A DNA stretch of 6,990 nucleotides from Bacteroidia bacterium (lineage in GTDB: Bacteria > Bacteroidota > Bacteroidia > Bacteroidales > VadinHA17), in contig JAPLEC010000284.1 in the NCBI GenBank assembly GCA_026391515.1, forward strand, positions 1-6,990. Direction: 5' to 3'. Of this stretch, positions 6,863-6,990 are shown one piece after another. The number at the start of each line of letters is the position of its first letter. Within the stretch, counting starts at the first letter, position 1. The translations under genes and the position numbers were made by a program. Below the pieces are notes generated by a model. That model saw only the letters and a list, made by a program, of their open reading frames with translations. It made no database searches and was not told where the DNA came from.

Positions 6863-6990
6863 ATTGAGTCAGCAGACCCTTGTTTTTAAGCAATGGCTCA
6901 ATCTGCGGTTCACGACCCCTGAAGTTGACGTACATCTGCATTGCATCCATTATACCGTTTTTCGCCAGAATGTTTTTACGGTACGATTCT
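6861..6990 (-). CDS. dcp: M3-family peptidyl-dipeptidase, C-terminal end (partial)
   Basis: The last 42 codons of a minus-strand gene that enters from the right edge and stops at the TAA on 6861-6863. The residues start ESYRKNILAKNG and continue with MYVNFRGREP then IEPLLKNKGL. This is the characteristic end of M3 metallopeptidases of the Dcp/oligopeptidase A group, where an FRGREP-like motif and a PLL...GL tail close the helical bowl around the zinc site. The HExxH zinc motif would lie outside the window, so activity cannot be judged. Dcp cuts dipeptides from peptide C-termini; in Bacteroidota such enzymes can be cytoplasmic or exported. Its stop codon overlaps the T-run of the hairpin between it and the convergent lipoprotein gene. 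Choosing Dcp over a close M3 relative is tentative. Confidence 0.75.
   Translation of the reverse strand, partial: ESYRKNILAKNGIMDAMQMYVNFRGREPQIEPLLKNKGLLTQ

Overview
The window looks like chromosomal DNA of an uncultured member of the Bacteroidota, probably Bacteroidales-like. The reasons are a moderate GC content (around 40% by eye), two Cys-lipoproteins including a GH20 hexosaminidase, an OmpA/SPOR envelope protein, an RlmN close in sequence pattern to Bacteroides RlmN, candidate promoters of the TTTG/TAnnTTTG type, and the absence of strong Shine-Dalgarno sites. The first ~150 bases do not fit: they are about 26% GC and read as a piece of a phage tail or structural protein.

Layout. Bases 1-187: phage-like open frame entering from the left and ending at a TGA. 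Bases ~148-1038 (+): the broken 3' part of a gene for an OmpA peptidoglycan-binding domain followed by two SPOR-like repeats. Bases 1056-1574 (+): a GNAT acetyltransferase. Bases 1575-3236 (-): a GH20 beta-N-acetylhexosaminidase lipoprotein, convergent with the GNAT gene with no base between the stop codons. Bases 3311-4336 (-): an RlmN-family radical SAM methyltransferase. A short divergent promoter region follows. Bases 4428-5522 (+): a membrane flavodoxin/ferredoxin (EFR1-like) protein. Bases 5530-6762 (+): a lipoprotein of unknown function, 7 bp behind it. Bases 6766-6862: a long imperfect hairpin made of 9-bp repeats. Bases 6861-6990 (-): the C-terminus of an M3-family peptidyl-dipeptidase running off the right edge.

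Functionally this is mostly an envelope and housekeeping neighbourhood: peptidoglycan binding, amino-sugar glycoside hydrolysis, rRNA/tRNA modification, peptide hydrolysis and a redox membrane protein. The two plausible transcription units are rlmN-GH20 on the minus strand and flavodoxin/ferredoxin-lipoprotein on the plus strand, firing apart from the 4337-4427 region.

I see no convincing evidence for a new defence, mobile or biosynthetic system. The items most worth a second look are the composition break and frame damage at the left end, the repeat hairpin at 6766-6862, and the conserved-looking but uncharacterised pair at 4428-6762. No stretch longer than 300 bases is without a gene.
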